From Glandiceps talaboti (Eukaryota; Hemichordata; Enteropneusta; Spengelidae), in contig NC_135556.1 of the NCBI RefSeq assembly GCF_964340395.1, positions 7,993,001 through 8,057,000 of the forward strand: a stretch of 64,000 nt of DNA, given 5' to 3'. Made by a program: the position numbers and the translations under genes. Within the stretch, counting starts at the first letter, position 1. Each line of letters begins with the position of its first letter. A model generated the notes under the pieces. It made no database searches and had not been told where the DNA came from. It saw only the letters and a program-made list of their open reading frames with translations. Below are positions 39,819 to 52,700 of this stretch, in pieces.

Positions 39819-41227
39819 AATCGAAAATAGTCAGAGGGGTTTGTTTGGGGGGTTTTATATTAATTTGGCAAAAAAATCTCTGGAAAACCACAAACAAAAA
39901 AGGATGTACGCGACATTCACAGGAAAGACAAAAAGATACATCCTTAACAAAGTTACATGAAACCTACAATGTTGACCAGATTTCCCCTTCTGTGTAGTAC
40001 ACTGGGGTTCTAAAATGCTGGCACACACACACACACACTAACTTAAAATATACATACTGTACATGGTCTCTGTTAAGTTTCTTGTAACTTTTTTTAATCG
40101 TTGTTTTTTTGTCCTTGTACCAAATCTATAATATTTGATAATCCAAGTTTGTATTTTGAATAACACTACAAATGAAAACGATTTGGAAAGTACTTTAAAT
40201 TTTGAAAATCCATAGATAGGAACATATAAATATTATTAATCCTCACTTTGATGTTACCTTTCTATGCCCATATCACATCACCTCCCATCCCACCCTCACC
40301 ACCACTCCACCGCACCCCCCCCCCCCATCCAATCTAGTATCAAGAGTAAATAAGCCTTCATCAGAATTGTATCATTATTACCATGACCTAGTTGTATTCA
40401 ATTATCTTGCCATATATCAAGTGACTGCCAACAAACTCTCTCTCTCTCTCTCTCTAAGTTTGCTAAGCCCCCCTACATTAAACCTTACACACAGTGAGTG
40501 ATGAATGACAAAATTCATTCCACTCTTATTTTAGATAATGCCATGACAACAATGTATGCCATGTGACTGTCTTAAATCCATATAGCCATGCTCTGATACA
40601 ATGTATACTGTATGGCTACACTTTAAAGTGACAACTTTGTGACTGTCACTTCACAACACAATGATAGTACAATTGTATCACTTCACATATTTGGCAACTT
40701 TGTTATTGTCATTTCACATTGTCACATATTCCATCAACTTCAACCAAAAAAGAGACACAACCATATCAAAAGCAGTGGCAATGAAAATTGGCATCTTAAA
40801 AAGTGTAATGGTTTTTTTCCACCAACCAACAAACCTATGCATCATTTTTATGGAGTTACAATGAGAACATAAAAATAGAGAAGGTCACCCTTATAGTAAA
40901 TCTAGTCTACCAGATTCAAATTTCACAACTAGCTCCAAGTATCATGTACTTATATATATAGGCAATAAAAACTGCAAGATTAGACCCTTAAAATTGTAGC
41001 CCAGAGACTTGGCTATTTGGCTTGTAAAATATATCATTTGTCTATGTCCATTGGGTCAGCTGTTATTGCCAGATAGTCAAGTGGGCTAATAACAAACTTA
41101 AGAAATACAAGTATATTTAAAATTAAATACATTAGCTAAGTGAAAGTTAGAAGAATTATATCTGAAGTGATAAATAGTTTGGTGAAATTTTGTTCAGTAT
41201 TTGATATGAAATTATAGGTATAAAATA
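39819..41227. other. non-coding with simple repeats
   Basis: (CA)n near 40022-40038, a C run near 40314-40327 and (CT)n near 40436-40456. A small hairpin (catatagccat ... tatggcta, about 40579-40620) next to ctttaaagtgac may be an end fragment of the palindromic MITE family. Confidence 0.5.
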
Positions 41228-41545
41228 TCTTAAGCCAATTTAAAAAATGGCGCGTTCCTGATTAGCCCGACTTACCCTAATTTAAGCTATACCGACCCTA
41301 AACATTTATAAGAAAAAAAATGAGAACTTCTTTATCTTCTTGACCTTCTTGTACGTCTGTTTTCTTTCCCCAGCGAGGTCTAAACATATTTCATCAAATT
41401 ATCACTGAAGGGGTATTCTGACCAACAATTCATTTGTCTTTGGGGCAAAGCAATATTTTTCAACAACAAAAAAAAATTAAAAAACAAAATATAGTAAAAT
41501 AAAATCCCTTCCTACCTATCCATTTTTAGTTGGCACGTTATCGGA
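41228..41545 (-). mobile_element. relative of the 51.7-52.4 kb element lacking its inner foldback
   Basis: The complement contains cctaccta-type, gccccaaagacaaatgaatt, ggtcagaatacccc, aaatatgtttagacctcgct, aaatgtttagggtcggtata and gggtaagtcgggctaatc. These parallel 51708-51930 and 52325-52400 in the same order, without the roughly 390-base foldback present there. Confidence 0.55.
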
Positions 41546-42950
41546 AACAAAAGAGTAGTTTTTGCACCTTATTTCAAAGATATGCAAATTTTAAATGATA
41601 TCATTCTCATCTAGTATATATCAAACACTGTGTGACAAAAGTGACACCTACCTCTGATATCTAGAATATCGAGAACTCACTCTGAAATTGGAAACAGCAG
41701 CTGTGAGAAATCACCATCCATTCACTAAGCCCCAATGTATTTGTGTTAAAATGAAGAGAACATAACACGGTATCAAATAAACAGGCAATATGTCAACTTA
41801 GCTTGGATGCCCTGAACTTAATTTATAATTTACATCTTGTATTATTGACCCATAAACCAGTGGAGGAAAGTAATGGCTTTCTAACGTCTCCAGGCAACAC
41901 AGTAGTATACAATCCATTCCTGTACGACTGGCATATAATGTATTTTCTAATAAAAACAGGAAATTAGGCCACTGCAAATAAGCTGGAGTGGGTGATCTAC
42001 AGGAAAACACATTATCAAGATTATAAGCTTACATCATTCTGCAATTCCTTTGGTACTCATTACCCTTACTTCCCTCCAGCTACCTTCTGCTGTCTGCCAT
42101 ATTTACATTTTGGTACAACATTTTTCATATTTTTACATTTTTTAAAACAATTTGTACCAAAATGTTTAAAATTTTGGATTAGAAGCAGTTAAAATTGTCT
42201 GGTTATTAATTATAGTGGTGTAATTTTAGATTAAAATAGACCAAATTCACAATAAAACAATTTCTGAATTGTCTGGTTTCTGAAAGAATAGCTCAGTGCG
42301 TGTTTGGAGTAGTGACATTCGATCAAAACTCTAACTAAGTTGCATAGGAAATAAGTTTATGGCTGCTAGCTGTTATTACACAAATTACATTGTATTGGAC
42401 GTCGCTTCAATGTAATTATGTTACTAGGCCAGGAATACCTTATTTTTGAGTGATTGAATTTCCACTGCCCACCTTTCTTTAATCTTATTTTCACAGATTT
42501 TACTAGAATTATAGAGAGAAGGAAAATATTTTCCCTGAGGAAGTACTAAGAATTAGATATTGTCGGCCTCTTTACGACACCATCAAAATCATGCTCATCA
42601 GCAGAAATGTGTGATTTGGCTTGCATGAATGGATTTAGATGGCAAAGAACGAAGTAAATTTAACTATTAATTTTACTTCTGTTTCTCAGTACCCGACCAA
42701 CCCAAATTTTCAGCGCCGACATCAAAATAAAAAAATATTTTTATTTTCGCCTGCCCCTAATATTTTGTGGAACGATGCCCTCTCTGGCAAGAGTCAGCAA
42801 GTGTCTGGACTGTGGACGTCACCTACAGCCATGGTACGGTGTAAAAGTAATCAACATTGATTTCACAAGTTTATAAAAGGGTTTAGAAATCCAATCAAAA
42901 ACACTCTTTTTAGGGTAGTTTTTGAATATCGGCAGTATAAAGGAACCATC
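41546..42950. other. non-coding; possible 30-base minus exon and a hairpin
   Basis: On the minus strand, TTTCCAATTTCAG and AG|GTAGGT bound about 30 bases near 41650-41680, open in one frame; unsupported otherwise. An AT-rich hairpin lies at about 42108-42165 (ttttggtacaa / ttgtaccaaaa). Confidence 0.35.
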
Positions 42951-43142
42951 CAGTCAGACTTATTTCTCCTTTTAGTACACTTGTATTGATTGCTGCTATC
43001 AACCTATAGGAAAAGTCCAGTCAGACTTATTTCTGCCTTTAGTACACTTGTATTGATTACTGCTATCAACTTATAGGTAAAGTCCAGTCAGACTTATTTC
43101 TACCTTTAGTACATTTTTTTATTACTGCTATCAACCTACATA
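42951..43142. repeat. 67-bp tandem repeat, 3 copies
   Basis: The unit begins cagtcagacttatttct and ends with tgctatcaacctata-like sequence. Copies start at 42951, 43018 and 43085. Confidence 0.9.
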
Positions 43143-44673
43143 GCATTTTGGGCGATGAAATAGCACCTTGGTAACTTAATATTCAATTTTGACATTTTGT
43201 AAATAAAAAGCCCTTCTGCACTTGATATATGTTCAGCTAGTTTTTGGCTTTTCCTGCAAGGGTTTATGGGAAAACCTGTAGTGATTGCACCACGTTTACT
43301 ACAATCGCGTTGTATTTGAGAGATGATAACTTTTGTTTTAGCAAACTGAAAGAATTGTCTCTCTACAAGAACTGTCATAATATTAGGAATACCGAAATAA
43401 TAGAGTGTTGTTTTTACTTTGGCGCTTGGTTTCATCCTAGTATTAGAATTGTTTACCCTTCTGTGGTTGAAATATTGAACAGTCTTCAAATAAATGCAAT
43501 GTATATGGCATATCAGCCTGGTATACATCAGCAACCTGAGGAGCGAGTTCATTCAATTACAGGTGATAGTTAAATATGCTGCAAAATTTCCACACAAAAA
43601 AACATGTCAACTCAGCTTGTGCCCTTTAATAACAAGTAAAATGAAAACAAACTAAAAAAAACTACAGGAGAAATAAGTAGTAGTATATACTTACCGTTTG
43701 TTGTTATGCATGCACTGAGTCACGTCTAATGAACATGTAGAAAGTGTCTGAAGCCAGCAGATATATGCCACAGTGACCAAATCTCTGCTTCCTATAGATA
43801 ACACAAGTCTATGCTGTCATATGTCGATCCTTGCACTAATCTATATTCAGGTATGGGCGTTTATAATTCTGACTTCATCTCGGGTTATCAAGTCGAAGTC
43901 AGACAATAGGTCCTTTACAATGGACAATAAATCATGTCGTAGTCAGATCCCTAATCCTGGAAAATCAACAATGAATATGGAATCAATCCCACTGGGGACC
44001 TATAGATCAGGAAAATTACTCTTTTCATGCCAGTCAAGTGAAGAAGGCAATGCAATTATTCAAAGAATGGAAGTTTTAAACTAGATTATGTAATTTTCTG
44101 CAAATTTTTTTTTCAAATCAAATGATTTACTTTCTGGTTTAGGAAAATCTAATCTGGTGTATGTTGTCAACAGAAGTCTGCAGTAATGTAACGCACCGGC
44201 AATGTGGGTGACTCCACAATGACTGGATAAATTGATACAGAAAATACACAAAGACCTGATAAATATGCCAAATACCTGTATGTCAGTAAAGATGTAGAAA
44301 TGACAAGATTTTTACCTGTAGTCTTTCAACCAACTAAACACAAACAGTCTGTTGTTATGTCGCACACACACTAGTTTACACGAACCACACCATTTGACTG
44401 ATTGGCAAATATTTCATTTATTGAGGTGTGTCCAAAAGACTTAGAATGCACAAGGCTTTTAACATACCTTCACACTTATATGTGGTATGATTGGATGTCA
44501 CTATACACTCACTACAAGACTTAGGCAATAATAAAGAGTACTCCAAACTTGTACAGTGCTTTTGTGATGATAATGGCAACACGTCACGGATGATGAATTC
44601 TTAACTGATGGCTGCTATATACAACATACTTTGACATTTAACCACTGCGTTGTCAACTACATGCTATCCTAAA
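43143..44673. other. non-coding; one unsupported exon-like signal
   Basis: Minus frame 43136-43552 (138 codons) and + frame 43244-43573 (109 codons) overlap antisense; neither is recognised. On the minus strand, GGCTTCAG and AAACG|GTAAGT bound 53 bases at about 43693-43745, open in one frame. Confidence 0.3.
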
Positions 44674-45180
44674 TATCTGGGTACAGGACTTTTACACCTT
44701 TACTTTTACACCCATTCTTGAGGCTTTACTATTAAATATTGACTTTATTTTAAGTAAACTCTGTGGTAAATCACTGTTGAAACTGAAAATTTTAACACAC
44801 ATTGCTCAGTATCTGCATAGGGGACATTTTATACCTAAATTGTTTACTATCAAAATAGTGGCTATATTTTGAGTAAATTTAGCATGCAACACTGTGTTAA
44901 AACAATGTTGAAATTTAAAAACATTTAAAATGCTTGCTACACAAACTAGTATCTGGGTATGGGACATTTTACACCTAAATTGTTTACTATCAAAATAGTG
45001 GCTATATTTTGAGTAAATTTAGCATGCAACACTGTGTTAAAACAATGTTGAAATTAAAAAAAAATTAAAACGCTTGCAACACAAACTAGTATCTGGGTAT
45101 GGGACATTTTACACCGAAATTGCTTACTGCTAGAATTATCAACGTCATTTGAAGTAAACATTCGACACCGTTAAATGCTG
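44674..45180. repeat. tandem repeat of about 140 bp, 3-4 copies
   Basis: Marker tatctg occurs at 44674, 44810, 44950 and 45090. The middle copies share tgtttactatcaaaatagtg and gcatgcaacactgtgttaaa. The first and last copies are more diverged. Confidence 0.9.
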
Positions 45181-47160
45181 TCAACATATATATATGACAC
45201 AGTTTGCTATTTCAACTCTCAGTTTGTTTGCTAATTATAAAATAATAATTAAATATTTGATATTTAATGAAGAAAGAAAAGAAAAAAGGAAAAAATATAT
45301 AAACGGCTGAACCATGGAAAATAGGTTGACAGATGAGGGACAGAAAAAACAACAAATTATTTCAACAGTACGACAATGAACAGAAAATCAACACAAAATG
45401 GTTTGTTCTCGTTTTTCTGGTGACTTCAAGATGGTCCATCTGCAGGGTACACTGTGTTCACTCTTCTCAGTGGCAAATATTGTAACTTTTTAATAAAATA
45501 TTTCTAACATTTACGTTACGATTGAAAGCAATTCCTTCGTGTCGTTACGTCATCAAGAGAAAAAGACCACGGCCGGCCAAACGATAAAAATTATTGCAGC
45601 TATATCATACAAGTGACAATTCTTTAGCAAATAGACGTCACTGAATTTCAATTTTGATATAAAATCATAACTGTATCTATATACTGAGATACTGAATAAT
45701 TATAAGTCTTACCTGCCACGCTCAATCATCGCCTTATCGCAGGAGCAGTGTAATTTGCCCAGTGTAAAATTGCCCAGTGTCAGTGTTAGTGACCTGCGCA
45801 CATACGTCAAAAGAAGTTTTCACTCGAACATCATGTTGCCCAAGTTCGAAAAAAAAAAATTGTTACAAAATACGAATCACTCCGAATGCAAATTTAGTGG
45901 GGCTGTTACAACAATGCCAAGACTAAACTCACGTACCACTTTGTGGCCATGCTCATATGTGATGATTTGTGGTAGTTTGGGAAATAGATGGTCTGAGTCC
46001 TAGATCCGACAGTGTCGTACCAGCGATCAAATTTGATTGACTTCAAATGTGCACTTACGCCCTCTGTGTTTGATAATCAACTACCTTCTCTTTTTACGGC
46101 ATAACTAAAATATTTTTCAGAAGCCATGACATCAAAGATGTTTTGTTTGGATCTTTTAATACTTTCTGAAATAAAGCGAAACAAACTAAAGATGATGTAA
46201 TGTGAAAAGAAGCAAAACAAAGATCACATAGTGAACCAGACAGCGATGAATTTTATCGTTCATACTTAGCTTATACGTCTACCTAGTATAATTTACGTGT
46301 ACGTTTATTATTATAATAATAGATCTAAATACAAATACAGACACAGCTCACTTTAAAAAAGGTAAACACATTTTAAATTAAAATTTATTTAACAAAACAG
46401 AGGTAAAACAAAAGAAAATAAAAGAAGGGAGACAACACAGTAAACTAGAAATACAGAGCATACAGCATGTAACAAAGGTTGTTACAAGTTACGACCGTAC
46501 ATAAGTTACAGCCCAGTCCAAATAGTTATCTGAAATTCTTCAAAAGTTACCATTTCTTTTAAAATTTAACCTATCTACTAAATACATTTGAGTTTTGGTT
46601 GTTATTGTTGTAAAATATGAATTTATGGTAAGTAAACGTGCATGGCATTTTATTGTATGTAAAAAAATTAGCGAACTTTAAATGCTCTGATATTGCGCGA
46701 CATTTTTACACCGTTTGTAAATTTGCCTTTGACGTATGCCAACACCATCTTGACTTATTCACGATCACACGATTAAACTAATGCTTTCCGTACTTTGATG
46801 AATTATCCGCGGGATTGCAGCGCCAGTCTAATGTTTGTACAGCACACAATCCCCATTTTTGGGGCTCTCGGACGTATAAACTGGAGTACCATCATTTTTT
46901 TTAAGTGTTAGAAATAGTCATGCATAATAGTTTAATTGCAGTGGTGTTTAATTCCGATACAATCCTCTATTCGGCGTGATTTTTAAATTCTATAGAGATT
47001 TGTTGTATTTTTAAATGCTTGTATATGTTCATGTGTGTATTTGTCAGTTTGTCATTTTTAAGTTTGTCATTTTTAAGTTCTACTTCTTTTAAAATGCTGT
47101 TTTGTGTGTATTTTATCTATGGGATGTTTATAAGCGTTTTTTGCGTCCTTTTCTTTCTCG
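45181..47160. other. non-coding; possible minus-strand first exon near 45.7 kb
   Basis: On the minus strand, ATGATTGAGCGTGGCAG precedes a strong donor GTAAGA (exon edge at 45713, ATG at 45727-45729). The adjoining 45720-46050 is less AT-rich with more CpG. This could be a promoter and first exon, but no following exon joins convincingly. The 82-codon + frame at 45755-46003 is unrecognised. Confidence 0.3.
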
Positions 47161-47220
47161 AAATAAATTTCGTTTATAAATAAATAAATAAACTTATTTA
47201 CAGGACGAAATGGACAATTC

Positions 47221-47224
47221 GATA

Positions 47225-47266
<42 letters not shown>

Positions 47267-47432
47267 CTGGTTGGTTGGTTGGTTGGTTGGTTGGTTGGTT
47301 GGTTGGTTGGTCGGTCGGTTGGTTGGTTGGTTGGTTGGTTGGTTGGTTGGTTGGCTGGCTGATTGATTGATTGGTTGGTTGGTTGGTTGGTTGGTTGGTT
47401 GGTTCGTTGGTTGGTTGATTGGTTGGTTGGTT
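47221..47432. repeat. (GATT)n / (GGTT)n tetranucleotide block
   Basis: About nine GATT units, then roughly 40 GGTT-type units with a few substitutions, to 47432. An (AAAT)n stretch precedes at 47177-47192. Confidence 0.95.
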
Positions 47433-47520
47433 AAAAATTAACTCTAATCAACCCAATTCAAATTGAATCATCAAAAATGTAAGAAAATTTAAAGGGAAGA
47501 TTAGTTATTATTCAAGACTC

Positions 47521-47521
47521 A

Positions 47522-47553
<32 letters not shown>

Positions 47554-47554
47554 C

Positions 47555-47587
<33 letters not shown>

Positions 47588-47698
47588 GTGGTGGTGGTGG
47601 TGGTGGTGATATGGTGGTGGTGGTGGTGGTGGTGGTGGTGGTGATATGGTGGCGGTGGTGGTGGTGGTGGTGGTGGTGGTGGTGAGGAGGAGGATGAG
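47521..47698. repeat. compound (GAT)n (GCG)n (GGT)n trinucleotide block
   Basis: GAT units to about 47552, then GCG, then GGT units with interruptions to about 47698. Minus frames of 70 and 91 codons (homopolymeric Pro, His, Thr, Ala, Ser) are artefacts of the repeat. Confidence 0.95.
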
Positions 47699-49500
47699 GA
47701 TAAAAAATCTAACAAAACGAACAAGAAAAAACTTCTTTAAAAAAAAAATTAATACTAACGCTTCAATAAGTTCGATTTCTTTAATTACCTTCATTTCCTT
47801 CGTTTAGTGTCGTTCTCTTCAAAGATTACTCCCGGAACAACAAACTCGAAAACAAATGTTTTCCTTGACTGGAAAATACGCCGCCTAAGGCCGCCTATGT
47901 GTCAATGATTTTGATCACCCGTTCCCCTTAGTACTGATAAGAGCGCCAGCAACGGCTGATCTTTCAGTTTACGCTTCGAATTCCTCGAACGCAATGAAGA
48001 AATATTCTACAAAATGTATGTAATACTTTAATACATGTAATAAAACAAATTTACTGCTGTTTCTACTTGAAAAAAAAGAAACAAAAATGTGAAAAAATAT
48101 AGACCACGTATATGTATGTAACTCAACATAAATGCAGAACCTAAAATGAACTAGGTAAAATAAAAGTTTCTATGTCCAGTCTTGCCAGGCGGCTGTCGCT
48201 TCCTCATTCAAAATGTATATTGAAACATCATCATGCATAAATAGTTTTAAATACTTGTGTTTGATTGTGATTAAAAGTGGTGTCTTGAGTTTACTGGTTT
48301 GTTTATGAATTACTTCCTGTACGTACAATTAATAACAAACATTTTGTACATCATTAGTTTTTCACTTTTTTTTCAACCAGAGTCTTGGTTTGATTTATTT
48401 CATATTGTTTTTGTTTTTTTAGAAAAAACATCAAGTTGTTAAGTTCAAAACCCAAAATGGATACATATTTCTGATTTATATGATAAATTTATAAAAGTCG
48501 GCTGTTATTCTACAGAAGCAGTTTACATATAAGGTGGGAAAGAACGAATGATTGCTAAAATTTGTGACCGCGCGCACTGCTCGTTTTTATTATCTCTGAT
48601 TCCCTCCAAATCTTTATCATTTTTGATTAGGGATATAGTAGGGACAAGGTTTGAATGGACTTGAAAATATCTACCTTTGAATTAGCTCTGGAAATATACG
48701 CTTGAAGTACTCCTATACACCTAGCGCCCCCCCCCCTCCCTTTTCCGGCCGAGACGTGTTGGATTTCTAGGCGTACCATGACATTTCCAGCTTTATATTT
48801 CAGTTGAAAAGAAGTTTATTGCCAAATAAAATAAAATAAATGACATATAGATAAATGCATAACTAAGTGTATTCAATGTCTATCTTATAAAAATAAATGA
48901 AATTGTTTCTGAACTTAAAAATTTTACGCATGAGAAGATCTAAGAATTAATACCACTTGGGTAACGATCGTAGGACTAGACTATTATACCATAGACCCTC
49001 CACCAATAAACTGGTCTTTGTATTACGAACTATAGGTGGATGGTCTATGATTATATACCATTAATATACTTCAAAGGATGGGACGATACAAGTACTTGAG
49101 ATGATGGTCATAGACCGCGAATCTAATATTGTAAAAAAATTTAGGCAAATTCAATTAAAAAACACACAATAATACTAATTAATATATATAAACATAACGC
49201 ACACATAGCGATCTATTTTGTTATTGTGTCGTATATTTTCGGGACATTTTTTTTATGGAAACGGTCTTTCAGAACAGTAAGCCCCATATAGGTCAGGCTA
49301 TTTAATTAATTTCAAAGAACTAATTATATATGTCTGGCGAATTAAAATCGAGAGGGAAATGATTTAATGATGATGAAAATACGCAGTGAAACGTGACGAT
49401 ACACGATAGAAAATGAAATAAAAAGCTATTGGAAACTCATTAAAAGTAGGAGCCGGTGTTCTCCCGAAGGACACTCCGCCCACATATTGATTTAACCGTT
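47699..49500. other. non-coding; MITE remnant and hairpin
   Basis: 48310-48515 is a degraded palindromic-MITE copy (cctgtacgtacaatt, then taacaaacattttgta). A hairpin lies at about 48991-49052 (accatagaccctccacc / aggtggatggtctatg). 47880-48000 has more CpG than its surroundings. No gene is seen. Confidence 0.45.
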
Positions 49501-49532
49501 TGACTGGCAAGTTTCTTAACAACGGGGTCAGC

Positions 49533-49545
49533 GTCACATGGTTAC
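49533..49545 (+). promoter_or_regulatory. weak RFX X-box-like site
   Basis: GTCACATGGTTAC lies about 100 bases upstream of the TEX26 start codon. It resembles the X-box (GTNRCC-N-RGYAAC) with about one mismatch per half. RFX factors commonly drive ciliary genes, which would suit the predicted role. A weak match by eye only. Confidence 0.25.
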
Positions 49546-49645
49546 GGCCGCCAAGCATCTGAAAGGCCTCTGAATAATGAATACATAGCCTAAACATGCT
49601 AAACTAAAGCCTTCAGTGCCGACCAAAGATCAACACTATACAATC

Positions 49646-49729
49646 ATGGCGGCCGATGTCGGAAAGCAGTGGTTTCCTGACGAATCTCATGAAGGGACCC
49701 ATGTAAAATGGAAAGATATCGTCACAGGG
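49646..49729 (+). CDS. TEX26: TEX26 homologue, coding exon 1
   Basis: Encodes residues 1-28 (MAADVGKQWFPDESHEGTHV...), with donor ACAGGG|GTATGT, phase 0. Reading through meets a stop five codons later, supporting the splice. Confidence 0.75.
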
Positions 49730-52700
49730 GTATGTACGTCATAATGGGGATTCGAACGTCGGCGTTCTATATGAACTGGTTTGACTTTAAAAATTACGAC
49801 CGTCTTTTTGTTTTATATTTACAGTGTGGAGGCGATTATGTCGGCCCTGAGTTAATCACCCATTTACAAAACTTTTATCACAAGGCGTCAGATCCAAACG
49901 ATCGAAAACAGTGTGTACGTTTATTAGCAGCATTGACGATAGGGAAGGAACTTCAGAAGACAGACAAACAACTCCGCGAGAAGGAAAAGAAGATCCGACG
50001 TCCGAAGACCGCCATGCCGTCGTTGGGTAAGCCATATCATGTTGTCCAGTATATAGGCTTACGTTCACTAACGATTGTTTCCGGGGACTGTTTATGTCTT
50101 TGTCAACAACTTGTTTCATATTGCACCTGTAATCTGCGGTGGGGTGTTTTTGGTCAACAATTGTCACCATTAAAAGATCAGGCCAATAATTGAATCTAAT
50201 TACCCAACATTTATGACTGTCTGGTCGTAGTTCCATAGGTATTCTTCATTTCAGCATACCGATGCCCGTACTGGGTTTCAGGGAAAACGTGATTGAGAAC
50301 GAGTCAAGCATCTATTGGCCCGCTATGTAACAAACTGTTGCTCGTTTCATCAGTTAAAAAGTTACAATGACTAGCCTCCAAGTGACTTTTTCTCCCTTGG
50401 ACGTATGTTGTTATCACCATGAAAGCCCTACTCTTACTTATTCTTCGCATTTTTCTTCGCAAGGGAGAAAAACTAAACCGCCGGTCGATACTCATTATTG
50501 GCAAGAATATCCAGGAATTGATGTAACCAAACATTCAAGACCTCCAGAAGAAAGGTAAATCACAGTGTAAAAATATAGATAGACAAAAATTGAATGTCTC
50601 TGTTTAGTTCTGTAGCTTAGATTTTGTTTAAAATTATGCCTAGTATCACATAGTTAACCCCTGACACATCTCTGGAATTAGAAAAACATGTCTTGCCAGT
50701 ATAAAAATGAAACCTTTGTAAGTTTAAATCGGATATACCTCAGTTACTTAATTGATACATTGTTACATTAAACTGTAAGTATTTTTGTTTGTAACGTTAC
50801 ATTGTTTCTATTACATAGACCATCAACAACAAAGCACTCGTACCACGCGAGACAAGATTTGAGCTCTAGGCTTGGCACACCACATTACAGTGAAGAATAT
50901 GGCTCGAAAGGTTTCCAAAAGAGAGAGCCTATCCGTTCAGGAACGTCGTCAGGGAATAGAAAGAATAACCCTCATCCTTACGAGGTATGTACACGTCAAC
51001 CTGATGATAGTGACACCTGCTATGAGTACCGATGTACGTATGTGCGACACATGTGCTCCGTTCCCGCGGCCAGCACTCACTCCTCGAGACAACAATGTTA
51101 ATATGGGTACATTTGTCTGATTTGTATCCGCTTCGATGGAGTTTCTCATTATGTCGCCTCGAAATAAGACATTTTTTAAAGAATGAATAGCTAAATTAGA
51201 ACTTGACGAAAATGTAGCGCTCATTGTCGGAAATGTAGCGCTCATTGTCGGGTAAATTGTTTATCATCTATTGTTTCGCGCACTCCTACCACAAGCTGTG
51301 ATGGCCGAGTGGTTAAGGCGTTGGACTTGAAATCCAATGGGATCTTCCCGCGCAGGTTCGAACCCTGCTCGCAGCGATACTCTTTTTAAGCAGTTTTCTT
51401 TTTTTTCCAACTCAATTTTCTATTTGAAGTACAATTTATCATTTAGTTTTTCCATTCCTAACACGGAATAATCGTTTATGGCTTTTTTCTTCATATAATT
51501 AAGCATCTTGCATATGTTTGAAGCTCAAAGCTGAATGTTACATGTGGGATGATGTATTCAAATATATAAATTTGCATATTACTTGTATCTAAAATCGGAT
51601 TTGATTTTGAATTTTTTTCACATAACTTTTCTCATAATATTTCGAAGATTAGGTACACAAATTGACATCATGACGCAACACGTTTGCTTTTCTCCAATTT
51701 ATTGCTAAGGCGAAAAAAAAATTGTGTGTTTTCGATAACATGGCCTAAGAAAATATGGTAGGTAGGTAGGTCGGGATTTTATTTACCCTTTTAATTGTTA
51801 TTAATTTTGAAAAATATTGCTTCAACCCAAAAACAGACAAAATGCCGGTCAGAGAATACCCTTTTTGTGATAGATTGATCACTGGGGAATGAAAATAGAC
51901 ATGCATGAAGGTGAAGAAGACACATCAATTCTTACTACCTGCAATACAATTCTACACATCACTGTGGAGTCAAATGGAACGAAGTCGCGCGACAACGCGT
52001 TCTAATGTCGACAACTAAACTTCCGGTCAGCTATGCTAATACACAGGAATGTTTCTTTCCCATTTTCAGTTGTAGACATCTCTTGTAATTTTGCTCTGGA
52101 AAGATACTGTACATATTTAAATTTCCCACCTCCATAATTATATGAGCTTAAATTTGTTACAAATTAAACTGTTTGGAAGAAACATTCACGTGTATTGACA
52201 TAGGCGACCAGAAGTGTAGGTGTCGACAAATGCAAGCACGGTCGCGAGACTGCGTTCCATTTGAGTCCTTAGCGATGCATAGAATTGTATTGCAGATAGC
52301 GAGAATTCTTAACTTTTTGTTTTAAATGTTTAAGAAAATGTTTAGGGTCGGAGCCTAGGGTAGGTCAGATTATTGGAAACACATTTTTTTATTGCCTAAC
52401 CAATCTTTTTAACAAACACGCTCAAATTTATTTTTAAATTGCAGTCATTTATGGTGTGGAAGTTTCCAAGGGATGTCTTAGAAGATCAAAAATCCTATCC
52501 CTTTCCAGTGACGGATAGTATGTTGGGACAAATTTTCCATGATAAATGTAAATCCACGTATCAGGAAGATTACCTAGGACTTCCACAAGGTAAGAAAAAC
52601 CCAGCCAGAATATTTTTTTTCTCATTCGCGAAAATATGTATCAATAACTGAAAGACACAGAAATAGTACAATCAGTGATAGGGAAGCATTGACAAGTGGA

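Noticed and set aside
43136-43573. Antisense pair of 138- and 109-codon frames
   Set aside because: Neither has recognisable motifs or splice context; they resemble chance overlapping frames.
47512-47794. Minus-strand frames with runs of Pro, His, Thr, Ala and Ser
   Set aside because: These are the trinucleotide block read in different frames; no splice or start context supports a protein.
49364-49597. 77-codon minus-strand frame beside the TEX26 start
   Set aside because: It lies in the presumed promoter, shows no recognisable features and no splice partner; most likely incidental in less AT-rich DNA.
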